Assembly (NCBI RefSeq): GCF_016909015.1
Contig: NZ_JAFBFA010000021.1
Span: forward strand, 1-64,000
Direction of reading: 5' to 3'
Origin: Gracilibacillus alcaliphilus
GTDB taxonomy: Bacteria > Bacillota > Bacilli > Bacillales > Amphibacillaceae
DNA length: 64,000 bases
Below the pieces are notes generated by a model. It saw only the letters and a list, made by a program, of their open reading frames with translations. It ran no database searches and was not told where the DNA came from. Every line of letters begins with the position of its first letter. The first letter of the stretch is position 1. This document shows, in pieces, positions 43,330 through 51,139 of the stretch. A program made the position numbers and the translations under genes.

Positions 43330-43817
43330 TGACGCTAATAAAAAACGTAGTAAAAATAGGTATTGCCGACTTGAAGGTAACAAAAGCACCCAATACACTT
43401 AAAACATCTGGATTGGGATCCTGTGTCGGTGTGGTTATTTATAATAGCAAGGTTGCTGGTTTAGCGCATGTGATGCTGCCAGACTCTACCTCTTCGAAAC
43501 GCCCTATCTCCAATAAATTGAAATATGCCGATACTGCCGTAGATATGTTAATGGAGGAATTAAAAAAACGAGGAATTTCGAGGACTGGTTTAAAGGCAAA
43601 ATTAGCTGGCGGTGCCCATATGTTTTCCAATCAAAACAGTAATATGTTGAAGATTGGTGAACGAAATGTAGAGGCAGTGCTTCGGAAATTGAAAGAATAT
43701 CAAATCAGGGTTGTAGCTAAGGATGTAGGCGGCAGTAAAGGGCGAACGATTGAGTTTAATATTGATACAGGTATGTTGGAGATTAGAACCGTTCATGAAG
43801 GTGTTAGTCAAATCTAA
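43329..43817 (+). CDS. cheD: Chemoreceptor glutamine deamidase CheD
   Basis: CheD deamidates receptor glutamines and activates CheC. The 162-residue product shows the catalytic Cys32 (GLGSCVGV) and His47 (GLAHVMLPDS), a Thr further on, and the KLAGGAHMF block (about 91-99). Its start overlaps the cheC stop by one base. A 96-base gap separates it from sigD, holding TTGACA at 43820 without a clear -10. Confidence 0.95.
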   Translation: MTLIKNVVKIGIADLKVTKAPNTLKTSGLGSCVGVVIYNSKVAGLAHVMLPDSTSSKRPISNKLKYADTAVDMLMEELKKRGISRTGLKAKLAGGAHMFSNQNSNMLKIGERNVEAVLRKLKEYQIRVVAKDVGGSKGRTIEFNIDTGMLEIRTVHEGVSQI

Positions 43818-43913
43818 CCTTGACAATCAGAACAAACAAGACTTTTCTGGCAGGTTAGCAGATCCAAAACAGAAGGTGAAATTTACAATGACTACAAGAA
43901 TTGGGGTGATTCG

Positions 43914-44681
43914 ATGGTGAAAGAGGCAGCTTCTGAACAGATACTTTGGGAAAATTGGCTGACTAAAAAACGCGAGGAAGATGCAAATCAATTAATTGAA
44001 TATTATATGTATTTAGTGAATTATCATGTCCAACGAATCACTGCAAATCTGCCTAGGAATGTAAATAAGGATGATATTAGAAGTTTGGGGATGACAGGGC
44101 TGTATGATGCCCTTCTGAAGTTTGATCATACTCGTGAGTTAAAATTCGATACGTATGCCTCTTTTCGCATCAAAGGTGCTATTATTGATGGCCTGCGTAA
44201 AGAAGACTGGCTTCCGCGTACAACAAGAGACAGGGTGAAAAAAGTAGAGCAAACTATCGAATTATTAGAACAGCAATTACAACATGAAGTAACCACAGCA
44301 GAAATTGCAAATCATATGCAAATTTCAACCGATGAAGTGGAAGAAATCATGAAGGACAGCTTTTTTTCCAATTTGCTATCTATAGAAGAAAAAAGTAAAT
44401 TGGCCACAGATGAGACACGTGAAGCGATTGGCTATTTGATTCCCGATGATCGAGAGCCTAAACCAGAAAACCATCTTTTAAAACAAGAGAGTTATCAAAC
44501 CTTGGCTGATTGTATGAAACAATTAAATGAAAATGAACAATTGGTGTTAGATTTATTTTATGATAAAGAGCTCACTTTTACTGAGATAGGCAAGGTTCTG
44601 CAGTTAACGACTTCACGGATTTCACAAATCCATAAACAAGCGATCACCAAAATTCGCCGTTTGTTTGCACATTACCAATAG
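43914..44681 (+). CDS. sigD: Motility sigma factor SigD
   Basis: SigD (sigma-28 family, FliA-like) directs RNA polymerase to flagellin, motor, receptor and autolysin genes. The 255-residue product has region 2 with DDIRSLGMTGLYDALLKFD (about 52-70) and YASFRIKGAIIDGLRK, region 3, and region 4 with TEIGKVLQLTTSRISQIHKQA (about 223-243) as helix-turn-helix. GGGGTGATT precedes ATG 43914. Being near the end of a 28-kb operon is known in B. subtilis to limit its expression. Confidence 0.96.
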   Translation: MVKEAASEQILWENWLTKKREEDANQLIEYYMYLVNYHVQRITANLPRNVNKDDIRSLGMTGLYDALLKFDHTRELKFDTYASFRIKGAIIDGLRKEDWLPRTTRDRVKKVEQTIELLEQQLQHEVTTAEIANHMQISTDEVEEIMKDSFFSNLLSIEEKSKLATDETREAIGYLIPDDREPKPENHLLKQESYQTLADCMKQLNENEQLVLDLFYDKELTFTEIGKVLQLTTSRISQIHKQAITKIRRLFAHYQ

Positions 44682-45257
44682 GTTGTATGAAGGTAGCGCC
44701 CCTTCCATACTATGTGCCCTTTCTAAATTGGTCTATTTTCAGAAAGTACAAAAAATAAATTTCTGTGTTTTCGGAAAATGGACCAAGGGTATATATAGGA
44801 AACGTACGTTATCTGTTACTCAATTGTCACACTCTGAAATGCTGTATACAAATCGATAGACACCAAGTACTTGTAGTGGCTTTTCCCGACTTCCTGATAA
44901 AGGAACTAGCGCATGTTTTGTATGCTACCGTACTTTGTGATCAGATATCTTAGCGTGTAAGGTATCGTGAGCAAAGCAACCGCTGCGGCTGACCGTTTCG
45001 CTTTCCGACGTACAGGACGTACTAGTGCAGACGTTGCGATTGTCGTCGCGATGTGGTAGGTCGGAGCAGGTTTTCACGCGCTTATTCAGTCTAAATAATG
45101 ATAAGGGAAGGGCAATAATGGTGAACAGGTTTATACATCATAGCAAGCTGTGCCGTGTTTGTTTATGTGTGCGAAAGTTGAGTCTGTTTGAAAACGAATA
45201 ATCGTATATTTGAACAGGTGCACAGACAAGGAAATTGACAGAAATAAGGTGTTGTAT
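44682..45257. other. Repeat-bearing gap between sigD and swrB
   Basis: This 576-base gap contains the repeat segment 44981-45106. In B. subtilis swrB follows sigD closely. A GTATG(A)AGG / CCTTCCATAC stem (about 44686-44710) lies just after sigD but no T-run follows. Short open frames here resemble nothing known. No clear promoter for swrB was found. Confidence 0.55.
44981..45106. repeat. Truncated relative of the hairpin repeat family (copy D)
   Basis: 44981-45008 is identical over 28 bases to 12637-12664. 45075-45106 is similar to 13365-13398. The central GAAGATCCA stem-loop of copies A-C is missing, and the part between (45009-45074) is different, with CGTAC / GTACT-type short palindromes. 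Confidence 0.65.
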
Positions 45258-45758
45258 ATGGTATACATTTTGTTATTAATAAGCTTTTTGATTCATGTAG
45301 CAACGTTTATCATCATCAGGCAGTTCAAGTTAAAATTAGATACATACGGGGATATGGAGCAAGATATCAAAGAGCAGGCCAAAGCCATCGAAGATACATT
45401 AGCGGTGTATTTGATTGACATAAGACAAGAAAACAATGAACTGCTGCAACGTTTGGAGAACGCCCGTCATATTCAAACGGAAACAGAACAACCAGTAAAT
45501 AATGTAGCAGAAGATCCGCAGCCAGCAACAGAAGCACCGGTTGAACAGGAACCTGTAGCCGATCTGCCCCTTTCGCCACCTGATTTTCAGCCGATTACGG
45601 TGGACGATAAGGTCGAAGATAAAGTAGAACAATCGCTTGCTGCTAAAGCCTTGCACTTACAGGCAAAGGGCTATACGGTAGAAGAAATTGCGAAACAACT
45701 AAATAAAGGAACAACCGAAATTGAATTATTACTGAAATTCCAACAAAAAAATCAATAA
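45258..45758 (+). CDS. swrB: Swarming motility protein SwrB
   Basis: SwrB promotes assembly and activation of the flagellar export apparatus in B. subtilis. The 166-residue protein has one N-terminal membrane segment (about 2-20, VYILLLISFLIHVATFIII), a coiled coil (about 35-75), a P/E/V-rich linker and a C-terminal helix-turn-helix-like segment AAKALHLQAKGYTVEEIAKQL (in parts, about 130-150). ATG 45258 follows AAGGTG; TTG 45210 and GTG 45249 are less likely. Length matches B. subtilis SwrB (about 167). Confidence 0.85.
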   Translation: MVYILLLISFLIHVATFIIIRQFKLKLDTYGDMEQDIKEQAKAIEDTLAVYLIDIRQENNELLQRLENARHIQTETEQPVNNVAEDPQPATEAPVEQEPVADLPLSPPDFQPITVDDKVEDKVEQSLAAKALHLQAKGYTVEEIAKQLNKGTTEIELLLKFQQKNQ

Positions 45759-45763
45759 ATCGC

Positions 45764-45796
45764 TTGCTTGACCTTAATCGTTGTGTTATATTTAAT
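45764..45796 (+). promoter_or_regulatory. Sigma-A promoter for rpsB
   Basis: Two overlapping pairs have exactly 17-base spacing: TTGCTT (45764-45769) with TATATT (45787-45792), and TTGACC (45768-45773) with TTTAAT (45791-45796). Either would start an mRNA with about a 105-base leader before rpsB. Confidence 0.55.
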
Positions 45797-45799
45797 GAC

Positions 45800-45907
45800 G
45801 GTGTTAAATACACACGTTTGTGGAGAATACAGGAGGTGCTCTTTAGAGTCCTTGTATTTAATGACACAAATGGAGGATAATAAACCAAAACTAGGAGGAA
45901 AAATATC
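45800..45907 (+). promoter_or_regulatory. Structured rpsB leader with competing pairings
   Basis: The 3' segment TCCTTGTATTTAATGACAC (45849-45867) can pair with GTGTTAAATACA (45801-45812) or with AATACAGGA (about 45826-45834), but not both. The second pairing hides a perfect SD-like AGGAGGTG (45832-45839) that has no start codon at normal distance. A short frame (ATG 45870 to TAA 45917) overlaps the rpsB start. This could be autoregulation by S2; I do not recognise a named RNA family. Confidence 0.45.
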
Positions 45908-46663
45908 ATGGCAGTAATTTCTATGAAACAATTACTAGAAGCTGGTGTTCATTTTGGACATCAAACACGCCGTTGGAACCCAAAAATGAAGAAATATATC
46001 TTCACAGAACGTAACGGCATTTATATCATTGACTTACAAAAGACAGTGAAGAAAGTAGAAGAAGCATATAACTTCATTAAAGAAGTTGCGGAAAATGACG
46101 GTACTGTACTTTTCGTAGGTACAAAAAAGCAAGCACAAGAATCTGTGAAAGAAGAAGCTATCCGTTCTGGAATGTATTTTGTAAACCAGCGTTGGTTAGG
46201 TGGAACTTTAACAAACTTTGAAACCATCCGTAAACGTATTAATCGTTTGAAAGATATTGAGAAAATGGAAGAAGACGGTACTTTTGAAGTATTACCTAAA
46301 AAAGAAGTAGTTGGTCTTCTTAAAGAGAAAGAACGCTTAGTGAAATTCTTAGGCGGTATTAAAGAAATGAACAAAGTTCCTGATGCGTTATTCATTATTG
46401 ACCCTAGAAAAGAACGCATTGCGGTAGCGGAAGCTCATAAATTAAATATCCCGATCGTTGGTATTGTAGATACAAACTGTGATCCAGATGAGATTGATTA
46501 TGTAATTCCTGCAAATGATGATGCGATTCGTGCAGTAAAACTTCTTACTGGTAAAATGGCAGATGCTATTTTAGAAGCAAAACAAGGCGAAGTAACAGAA
46601 GAAGCTGACGTTCAGGCAGAAGCAGTAACAGAAGAAAAAGAAGCAGAAACTGTAGAAGAGTAA
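45908..46663 (+). CDS. rpsB: 30S ribosomal protein S2
   Basis: S2 binds the 30S subunit late in assembly and helps hold S1-type functions and initiation. The 251-residue product has MKQLLEAGVHFGHQTRRWNPKM (in parts, about 6-27), the IDLQKT segment, FVNQRWLGGTLTN (about 86-98) and PDALFIIDP. The acidic C-terminal tail (about 225-251, rich in E, A and V) is common in Bacillaceae. AGGAGG precedes the ATG. A strong terminator follows. Confidence 0.97.
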   Translation: MAVISMKQLLEAGVHFGHQTRRWNPKMKKYIFTERNGIYIIDLQKTVKKVEEAYNFIKEVAENDGTVLFVGTKKQAQESVKEEAIRSGMYFVNQRWLGGTLTNFETIRKRINRLKDIEKMEEDGTFEVLPKKEVVGLLKEKERLVKFLGGIKEMNKVPDALFIIDPRKERIAVAEAHKLNIPIVGIVDTNCDPDEIDYVIPANDDAIRAVKLLTGKMADAILEAKQGEVTEEADVQAEAVTEEKEAETVEE

Positions 46664-46674
46664 TCAAAGGTTTT

Positions 46675-46708
46675 GGTGATAAGAGGGAGACCTTTTATCA
46701 CCTTTTTT
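46675..46708 (+). terminator. Intrinsic terminator after rpsB
   Basis: GGTGATAA pairs with TTATCACC; AGG and CCT extend the stem around the GAGA-type loop. Six T's follow. It lies about 12 bases after rpsB, so tsf may need a promoter in the 46709-46902 gap or read-through. A weak TTGCAA / TACAGA pair at about 46811-46838 is the only candidate. Confidence 0.88.
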
Positions 46709-46902
46709 CAAGAATAATAAACGAGTAACTTTAAAGTGATACGCTCATCGGCAAGTGAGGTTTAATGGGACGTATCAGTCGGTTAGTGTCGTTTGTTCTT
46801 TATGCCTTTTTGCAACAAGAGGCAGGGGGTATACAGAATAAAGTAACGTATGATAAGTTTTTTTAATGACAATACTCGATATTACAAGGAGGAATAGGTA
46901 TT

Positions 46903-47790
46903 ATGGCAATTACAGCTCAATTGGTAAAAGAACTAAGAGAAAAAACTGGTGCTGGTATGATGGATTGTAAGAAGGCACTTCAAGAAACAGATGGAAATAT
47001 CGACGCAGCAATTGATTACTTGCGTGAAAAAGGTATTGCAAAAGCAGCAAAAAAGGCAGATCGTATTGCTGCAGAAGGTTCTGCTTATATTGAAATATCT
47101 GGTAATGATGCGGTATTATTAGAGTTAAACTGTGAAACAGATTTCGTAACAAAGAATGATCAGTTCCAACAATTAGCTCAGGATTTGGCTAAACATCTTT
47201 TAGCTGCAAAGCCTGCGAATGTGGAAGAGGCTCTTCAACAATCATTCCAGGGTGGAGAGGATACAGTAGAGGCATTTATTAACTCTAACATTGCCAAAAT
47301 TGGTGAAAAGATTTCTTTACGCCGATTCGCTATCTTCAACAAAACAGACAATGATGTATTTGGTGCTTATATTCACATGGGTGGTAAAATCGGTGTTGTC
47401 ACTGTTCTTGAAGGGACAGACAATGAGCAGGTAGCCAAAGATATTGCTATGCATATTGCTGCGATCAACCCTAAATATTTGTCTCGTGACGCTGTTTCTG
47501 CAGAAGATATAGAAAAAGAACGAGAAGTATTAAAAACACAAGCATTAAACGAAGGAAAACCAGAAAAAATCGTTGAAAAAATGGTAGAAGGCCGTCTTAA
47601 TAAATTCTTTGAAGAGATTTGTTTATTAGACCAAAGCTTTGTGAAAGACCCAGATCAAAAAGTAAAACAAGTAGCTGCTAATCACAATGCTACTGTTCAA
47701 TCTTTTGTTCGTTATGAAGTTGGCGAAGGTATTGAGAAACGTGAAGATAACTTTGCGGAAGAAGTAATGAGCCAAGTGAACAAAAAATAA
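46903..47790 (+). CDS. tsf: Elongation factor Ts
   Basis: EF-Ts recycles EF-Tu by exchanging GDP for GTP. The 295-residue product has the N-terminal LVKELREKTGAGMMDCKKAL (about 6-25), the EF-Tu contact segment ETDFVTKNDQF (about 78-88) and core sub-domains with VDMHIAA-like MHIAAINPKYLSRDAV. AAGGAGG precedes the ATG. It follows rpsB as in nearly all bacteria, but 239 bases and a terminator separate them. Confidence 0.97.
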   Translation: MAITAQLVKELREKTGAGMMDCKKALQETDGNIDAAIDYLREKGIAKAAKKADRIAAEGSAYIEISGNDAVLLELNCETDFVTKNDQFQQLAQDLAKHLLAAKPANVEEALQQSFQGGEDTVEAFINSNIAKIGEKISLRRFAIFNKTDNDVFGAYIHMGGKIGVVTVLEGTDNEQVAKDIAMHIAAINPKYLSRDAVSAEDIEKEREVLKTQALNEGKPEKIVEKMVEGRLNKFFEEICLLDQSFVKDPDQKVKQVAANHNATVQSFVRYEVGEGIEKREDNFAEEVMSQVNKK

Positions 47791-48125
47791 TAAGCAAAGA
47801 ATGAAATAGGTATCCTGCCGGACAGCAATATCAGGCAAAGGCCGTTTCCTTCTTTACTTTTTTAACAAGAGGGGCACATCGTGTCCCTTTTGTTTGAAAA
47901 GATTTAGTTTTTGTAGCATAATAAGATGGGACAAAAAAATGTATAATTACCTTTCGCTGGTGATTTACATTGCTTTATCACAGTGCTGGCCGTATGTATA
48001 ATCTCACCAGCTTTTATAAGCAGGATGAGGGATAACAAACGCTTGTCATTCTGATAAATTGGCAGATCCTCAGTGGGACGAACAGGAGTCTCACTCTTAT
48101 ATTATTTACATACATGGAGGTAATT
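47791..48125. other. Gap tsf-pyrH with two stem-loops
   Basis: This 335-base gap holds the tsf terminator (47865-47896). A second inverted repeat, GCTGGTGA (47956-47963) with TCACCAGC (48003-48010), is followed by TTTT. ATGTATAAT occurs twice (about 47939 and 47994), giving perfect TATAAT boxes, but neither has a good -35. No gene was seen. Confidence 0.5.
47865..47896 (+). terminator. Terminator-like hairpin after tsf
   Basis: ACAAGAGGGGCAC (47865-47877) pairs with GTGTCCCTTTTGT (47881-47893) through 13 pairs, two of them G-U, around ATC. The T-rich part is inside the stem, so termination efficiency is uncertain. Confidence 0.65.
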
Positions 48126-48848
48126 ATGACTATCGCTAACTATAAAAGAATTGTGCTTAAGTTAAGTGGGGAAGCACTAAGTGGAGAACAGGGCTTTGGT
48201 TTGGAGCCATCCATCATTCAATCTGTAGCACAACAAGTAAAAGATATAGTAGAACTGGGAGTAGAGGTAGCCGTTGTTGTTGGAGGCGGTAATATCTGGA
48301 GAGGTAAAGTTGGTAGTGAAATGGGGATGGATCGGGCTAATGCCGACTATATGGGCATGTTGGCGACAGTGATGAACTCATTAGCATTACAAGACAGCTT
48401 AGAGAATGTTGGAATCCCAACACGTGTACAAACATCTATCGAAATGAGACAGGTGGCAGAACCTTATATTAGACGTAAGGCAATCCGTCATTTAGAAAAG
48501 AAACGCGTGGTTATTTTTGCAGCAGGAACTGGGAATCCTTATTTTTCGACAGATACAACAGCAGCCTTACGAGCGGCTGAAATTGAAGCTGATGTGATTT
48601 TGATGGCGAAAAATAATGTAGATGGAGTTTACACAGCAGATCCTAAGGTTCATACAGAAGCAGAAAAATATGATCAATTGTCTTACTTAGACATTCTGAA
48701 TGAAGGACTTGGTGTGATGGATTCTACTGCTTCATCCTTATGTATGGATAATAATATTCCATTACTCGTATTCTCTATTTCAGAGAATGGCAATATCAAA
48801 AAAGCGGTAATGGGTGAAAATATAGGAACTATTATAAAGGGGAGCTAA
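48126..48848 (+). CDS. pyrH: UMP kinase
   Basis: PyrH phosphorylates UMP to UDP and belongs to the amino-acid kinase fold. The 240-residue product has KRIVLKLSGEALSG (about 7-20), VVVGGGNIWRG (about 50-60), the FFSTDT-type loop NPYFSTDTTAALRAAE (about 137-152) and AKNNVDGVYTADP (about 163-175). ATG 48126 follows ATGGAGGTAATT; ATG 48114 overlaps that SD. frr follows after 2 bases. Confidence 0.96.
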   Translation: MTIANYKRIVLKLSGEALSGEQGFGLEPSIIQSVAQQVKDIVELGVEVAVVVGGGNIWRGKVGSEMGMDRANADYMGMLATVMNSLALQDSLENVGIPTRVQTSIEMRQVAEPYIRRKAIRHLEKKRVVIFAAGTGNPYFSTDTTAALRAAEIEADVILMAKNNVDGVYTADPKVHTEAEKYDQLSYLDILNEGLGVMDSTASSLCMDNNIPLLVFSISENGNIKKAVMGENIGTIIKGS

Positions 48849-48850
48849 AC

Positions 48851-49408
48851 ATGTCTGAACAGTTAATGAAAGAAACGCGTGAGAAGATGGAACAAGCAAC
48901 AAAGGCGTACTCTAAGAACCTGGCTACTGTACGAGCAGGACGAGCTAATCCGGCCTTGTTAGACGGTGTACAAGTAGAATACTATGGTGCTCTTACACCA
49001 TTGAATCAACTGGCTTCTATTTCAGTACCAGAGGCACGTTTATTAGTCATTACACCATTTGATAAATCCTCTATCTCTGATATGGAGAAAGCAATCCAAA
49101 AGGCTGATCTAGGTTTGACACCTTCTAATGACGGGAATGTCCTCCGCATCAGTATTCCGCCATTAACGGAAGAACGTCGTAAAGAACTGGTGAAAGTAGT
49201 TGGAAAATATGCCGAAGAATCTAAGGTGCAAATTCGTAATATTCGACGTGACGCCAATGATCAATTAAAGAAAGATGAGAAAGCAGGCGACTTAACAGAA
49301 GACGATTTGCGGGCTTATCAAGAGGATGTTCAGAATGAAACAGATAACTACATCAAGAAAATTGATCAATTAACTAAAGAAAAAGAACAAGAAATTATGG
49401 AAGTTTAA
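48851..49408 (+). CDS. frr: Ribosome recycling factor
   Basis: RRF, with EF-G, splits ribosomes after termination. The 185-residue product shows NLATVRAGRANPALLDGV (about 24-41), the VEYYGALTPLNQLASI segment and the C-terminal helix with RNIRRDANDQLKK (about 129-141). GGGGAGCTAAAC lies upstream; spacing from pyrH is 2 bases. A terminator follows at 49445. Confidence 0.97.
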   Translation: MSEQLMKETREKMEQATKAYSKNLATVRAGRANPALLDGVQVEYYGALTPLNQLASISVPEARLLVITPFDKSSISDMEKAIQKADLGLTPSNDGNVLRISIPPLTEERRKELVKVVGKYAEESKVQIRNIRRDANDQLKKDEKAGDLTEDDLRAYQEDVQNETDNYIKKIDQLTKEKEQEIMEV

Positions 49409-49444
49409 GCAAAAACAAGGTAGAATAAATGATAAGTGTAGAAG

Positions 49445-49469
49445 CCCTCTTGCCAAGAAGAGGGTTTTT
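49445..49469 (+). terminator. Intrinsic terminator after frr
   Basis: CCCTCTT and AAGAGGG form a 7-bp perfect stem with a 6-nt loop, directly followed by five T's. Confidence 0.88.
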
Positions 49470-49531
49470 CCACTTATATATGAATATACTAGCTAAGGAA
49501 AGAATGGCTTTGTTATAATGGAGGAACATGT

Positions 49532-50293
49532 ATGCATTTGTTTAAGCTTCCTTTTAAGAAAATAAGAGAAAAAGAACAATTATTGTCAGCGGAGATCAAT
49601 GTACCCGAACACGTGGCAATTATTATGGACGGTAATGGAAGATGGGCGCAAAAACGCGGACTTCCGCGCATTGCAGGCCACCGTGAAGGGATGGACAACG
49701 TGAAACGGGTAGTGAAGGCTGCTAATCATATGGGGATACATATATTAACACTCTACGCCTTTTCTACGGAAAACTGGAAGAGACCTACCTCAGAGGTAGA
49801 ATATATAATGAAACTGCCAATCGATTTTCTTCAGCATTATTTACCAGAGTTAATTGAAGAAAATGTCCGCATTGAAACAATCGGTGAAATTGAACGTCTT
49901 CCGAAAAATACGCGGGCGGCCATTTTGCGAGCGAAGGACCAGACGGCTAATAACACGGGATTAATCCTTAATATTGCAATTAACTACGGCAGCAGGGGCG
50001 AAATGCTCCACTCGATTAAGGAGATATACCAGGAGGTACAAGAAGGTAAATATAGTATCAATGATATTACAGAAGAAACATTGAGCAAGCATTTATATAC
50101 GAAAAATTATCAAGACCCAGACCTTTTGATACGGACAAGTGGGGAAGTGAGGCTGAGTAACTTTCTTTTATGGCAATCTGCCTATTCCGAGCTATGGTTT
50201 ACAGAAACGTTATGGCCGGATTTTGGACCAGAAGAGTTTGGGAAAGCGATACAAGATTTTCAACAAAGAAAACGTCGGTTTGGCGGGATATAA
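49532..50293 (+). CDS. uppS: Undecaprenyl diphosphate synthase
   Basis: UppS (cis-prenyltransferase) makes the C55 lipid carrier for cell wall synthesis. The 253-residue product has IIMDGNGRWAQKRGLPRIAGH (in parts, about 30-50, with the catalytic Asp), FSTENWKRP (about 76-84) and the C-terminal LIRTSGEVRLSNFLLWQSAYSE (in parts). It heads uppS-cdsA-dxr-rasP, a lipid and isoprenoid group. ATG 49532 has TGGAGGAAC upstream; a TATAAT overlaps that SD, which puts the transcription start too close. Confidence 0.96.
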   Translation: MHLFKLPFKKIREKEQLLSAEINVPEHVAIIMDGNGRWAQKRGLPRIAGHREGMDNVKRVVKAANHMGIHILTLYAFSTENWKRPTSEVEYIMKLPIDFLQHYLPELIEENVRIETIGEIERLPKNTRAAILRAKDQTANNTGLILNIAINYGSRGEMLHSIKEIYQEVQEGKYSINDITEETLSKHLYTKNYQDPDLLIRTSGEVRLSNFLLWQSAYSELWFTETLWPDFGPEEFGKAIQDFQQRKRRFGGI

Positions 50294-50300
50294 GGTGTGA

Positions 50301-51092
50301 ATGGCGAATATGAAAATAAGAATTATCACAGCTATCATTGCAATACTATTTTTCTTCCCTTTTGTATTTTTTGGCGGACTGCCTTTTCAAGTTATTATGT
50401 ATATTATTGCAACTATCGGCTTTTTAGAATTATTACATATGAGAAAAATGACGAAATACCCTATTCCGACGGCGTTAGGTGTGTTGTTGTTATGGGCCTT
50501 ACTATTTCAGAGTGACTACCTGTTTTTCGCCTCCCGAATGGAGTTGCTAATGTTTTTTGTACTTGTATTGTTGGCCTATACGGTATTGGTAAAAAATAAA
50601 TTCACATTTGAAGATGGTGGCTTCCTTCTTTTAGCTTGTATTTATGTTGGATTTGGTTTCTATTATTTTATCCAGACACGTGAGGTTGATAATGGACTAG
50701 TCTATATTTTTTATGCTATTCTAGTTATACTTTCGACAGATACGGGTGCTTATTTCTTTGGCAGGGCATTTGGCAAGCATAAATTATGGCCGTTAATCAG
50801 TCCCAATAAGACGATTGAGGGGGCACTAGGCGGTATTTTGTTAGCAACTGTTGTGGCGGTTATTTTTCATTTGTTCTATCCTGTCAGCCATTCTGTTTGG
50901 ATCGTAATTATTGTAACGATCATTGCCTCAGCCGGTGCACAAATAGGGGATTTAGTGGAATCTGCAATTAAGCGTCAATTCGATGTGAAAGATTCCGGTA
51001 AGCTGTTACCCGGGCATGGCGGTATTTTAGATAGGTTTGACAGCTGGCTGTTTGTCTTTCCTTTGCTGCATTTTATTCATTTTATTGGATAG
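50301..51092 (+). CDS. cdsA: Phosphatidate cytidylyltransferase (CDP-diacylglycerol synthase)
   Basis: CdsA makes CDP-diacylglycerol, the branch point of phospholipid synthesis. The 263-residue product is polytopic (about eight membrane segments) and ends with the signature region: DTGAYFFGRAFGKHKLWPLISPNKTIEG (in parts, about 148-175) and GDLVESAIKRQFDVKDSGKLLPGHGGILDRFDS (in parts). ATG 50301 lies close to AAGGTGTGA; ATG 50310 would have better spacing. Confidence 0.95.
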   Translation: MANMKIRIITAIIAILFFFPFVFFGGLPFQVIMYIIATIGFLELLHMRKMTKYPIPTALGVLLLWALLFQSDYLFFASRMELLMFFVLVLLAYTVLVKNKFTFEDGGFLLLACIYVGFGFYYFIQTREVDNGLVYIFYAILVILSTDTGAYFFGRAFGKHKLWPLISPNKTIEGALGGILLATVVAVIFHLFYPVSHSVWIVIIVTIIASAGAQIGDLVESAIKRQFDVKDSGKLLPGHGGILDRFDSWLFVFPLLHFIHFIG

Positions 51093-51139
51093 ACACGTAT
51101 TGCAAGTGAATTTAGCGTTAAAATTGGGGAGTTATTATA

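Noticed and set aside
43820..43860. TTGACA before sigD as a dedicated sigD promoter
   Set aside because: No -10 hexamer lies at 16-19 bases spacing.
49511..49519. Extended -10 promoter (TGTTATAAT) directly before uppS
   Set aside because: Transcription would begin about 6 bases before the ATG, leaving the SD outside the mRNA. It probably arises from the AT-rich RBS context.
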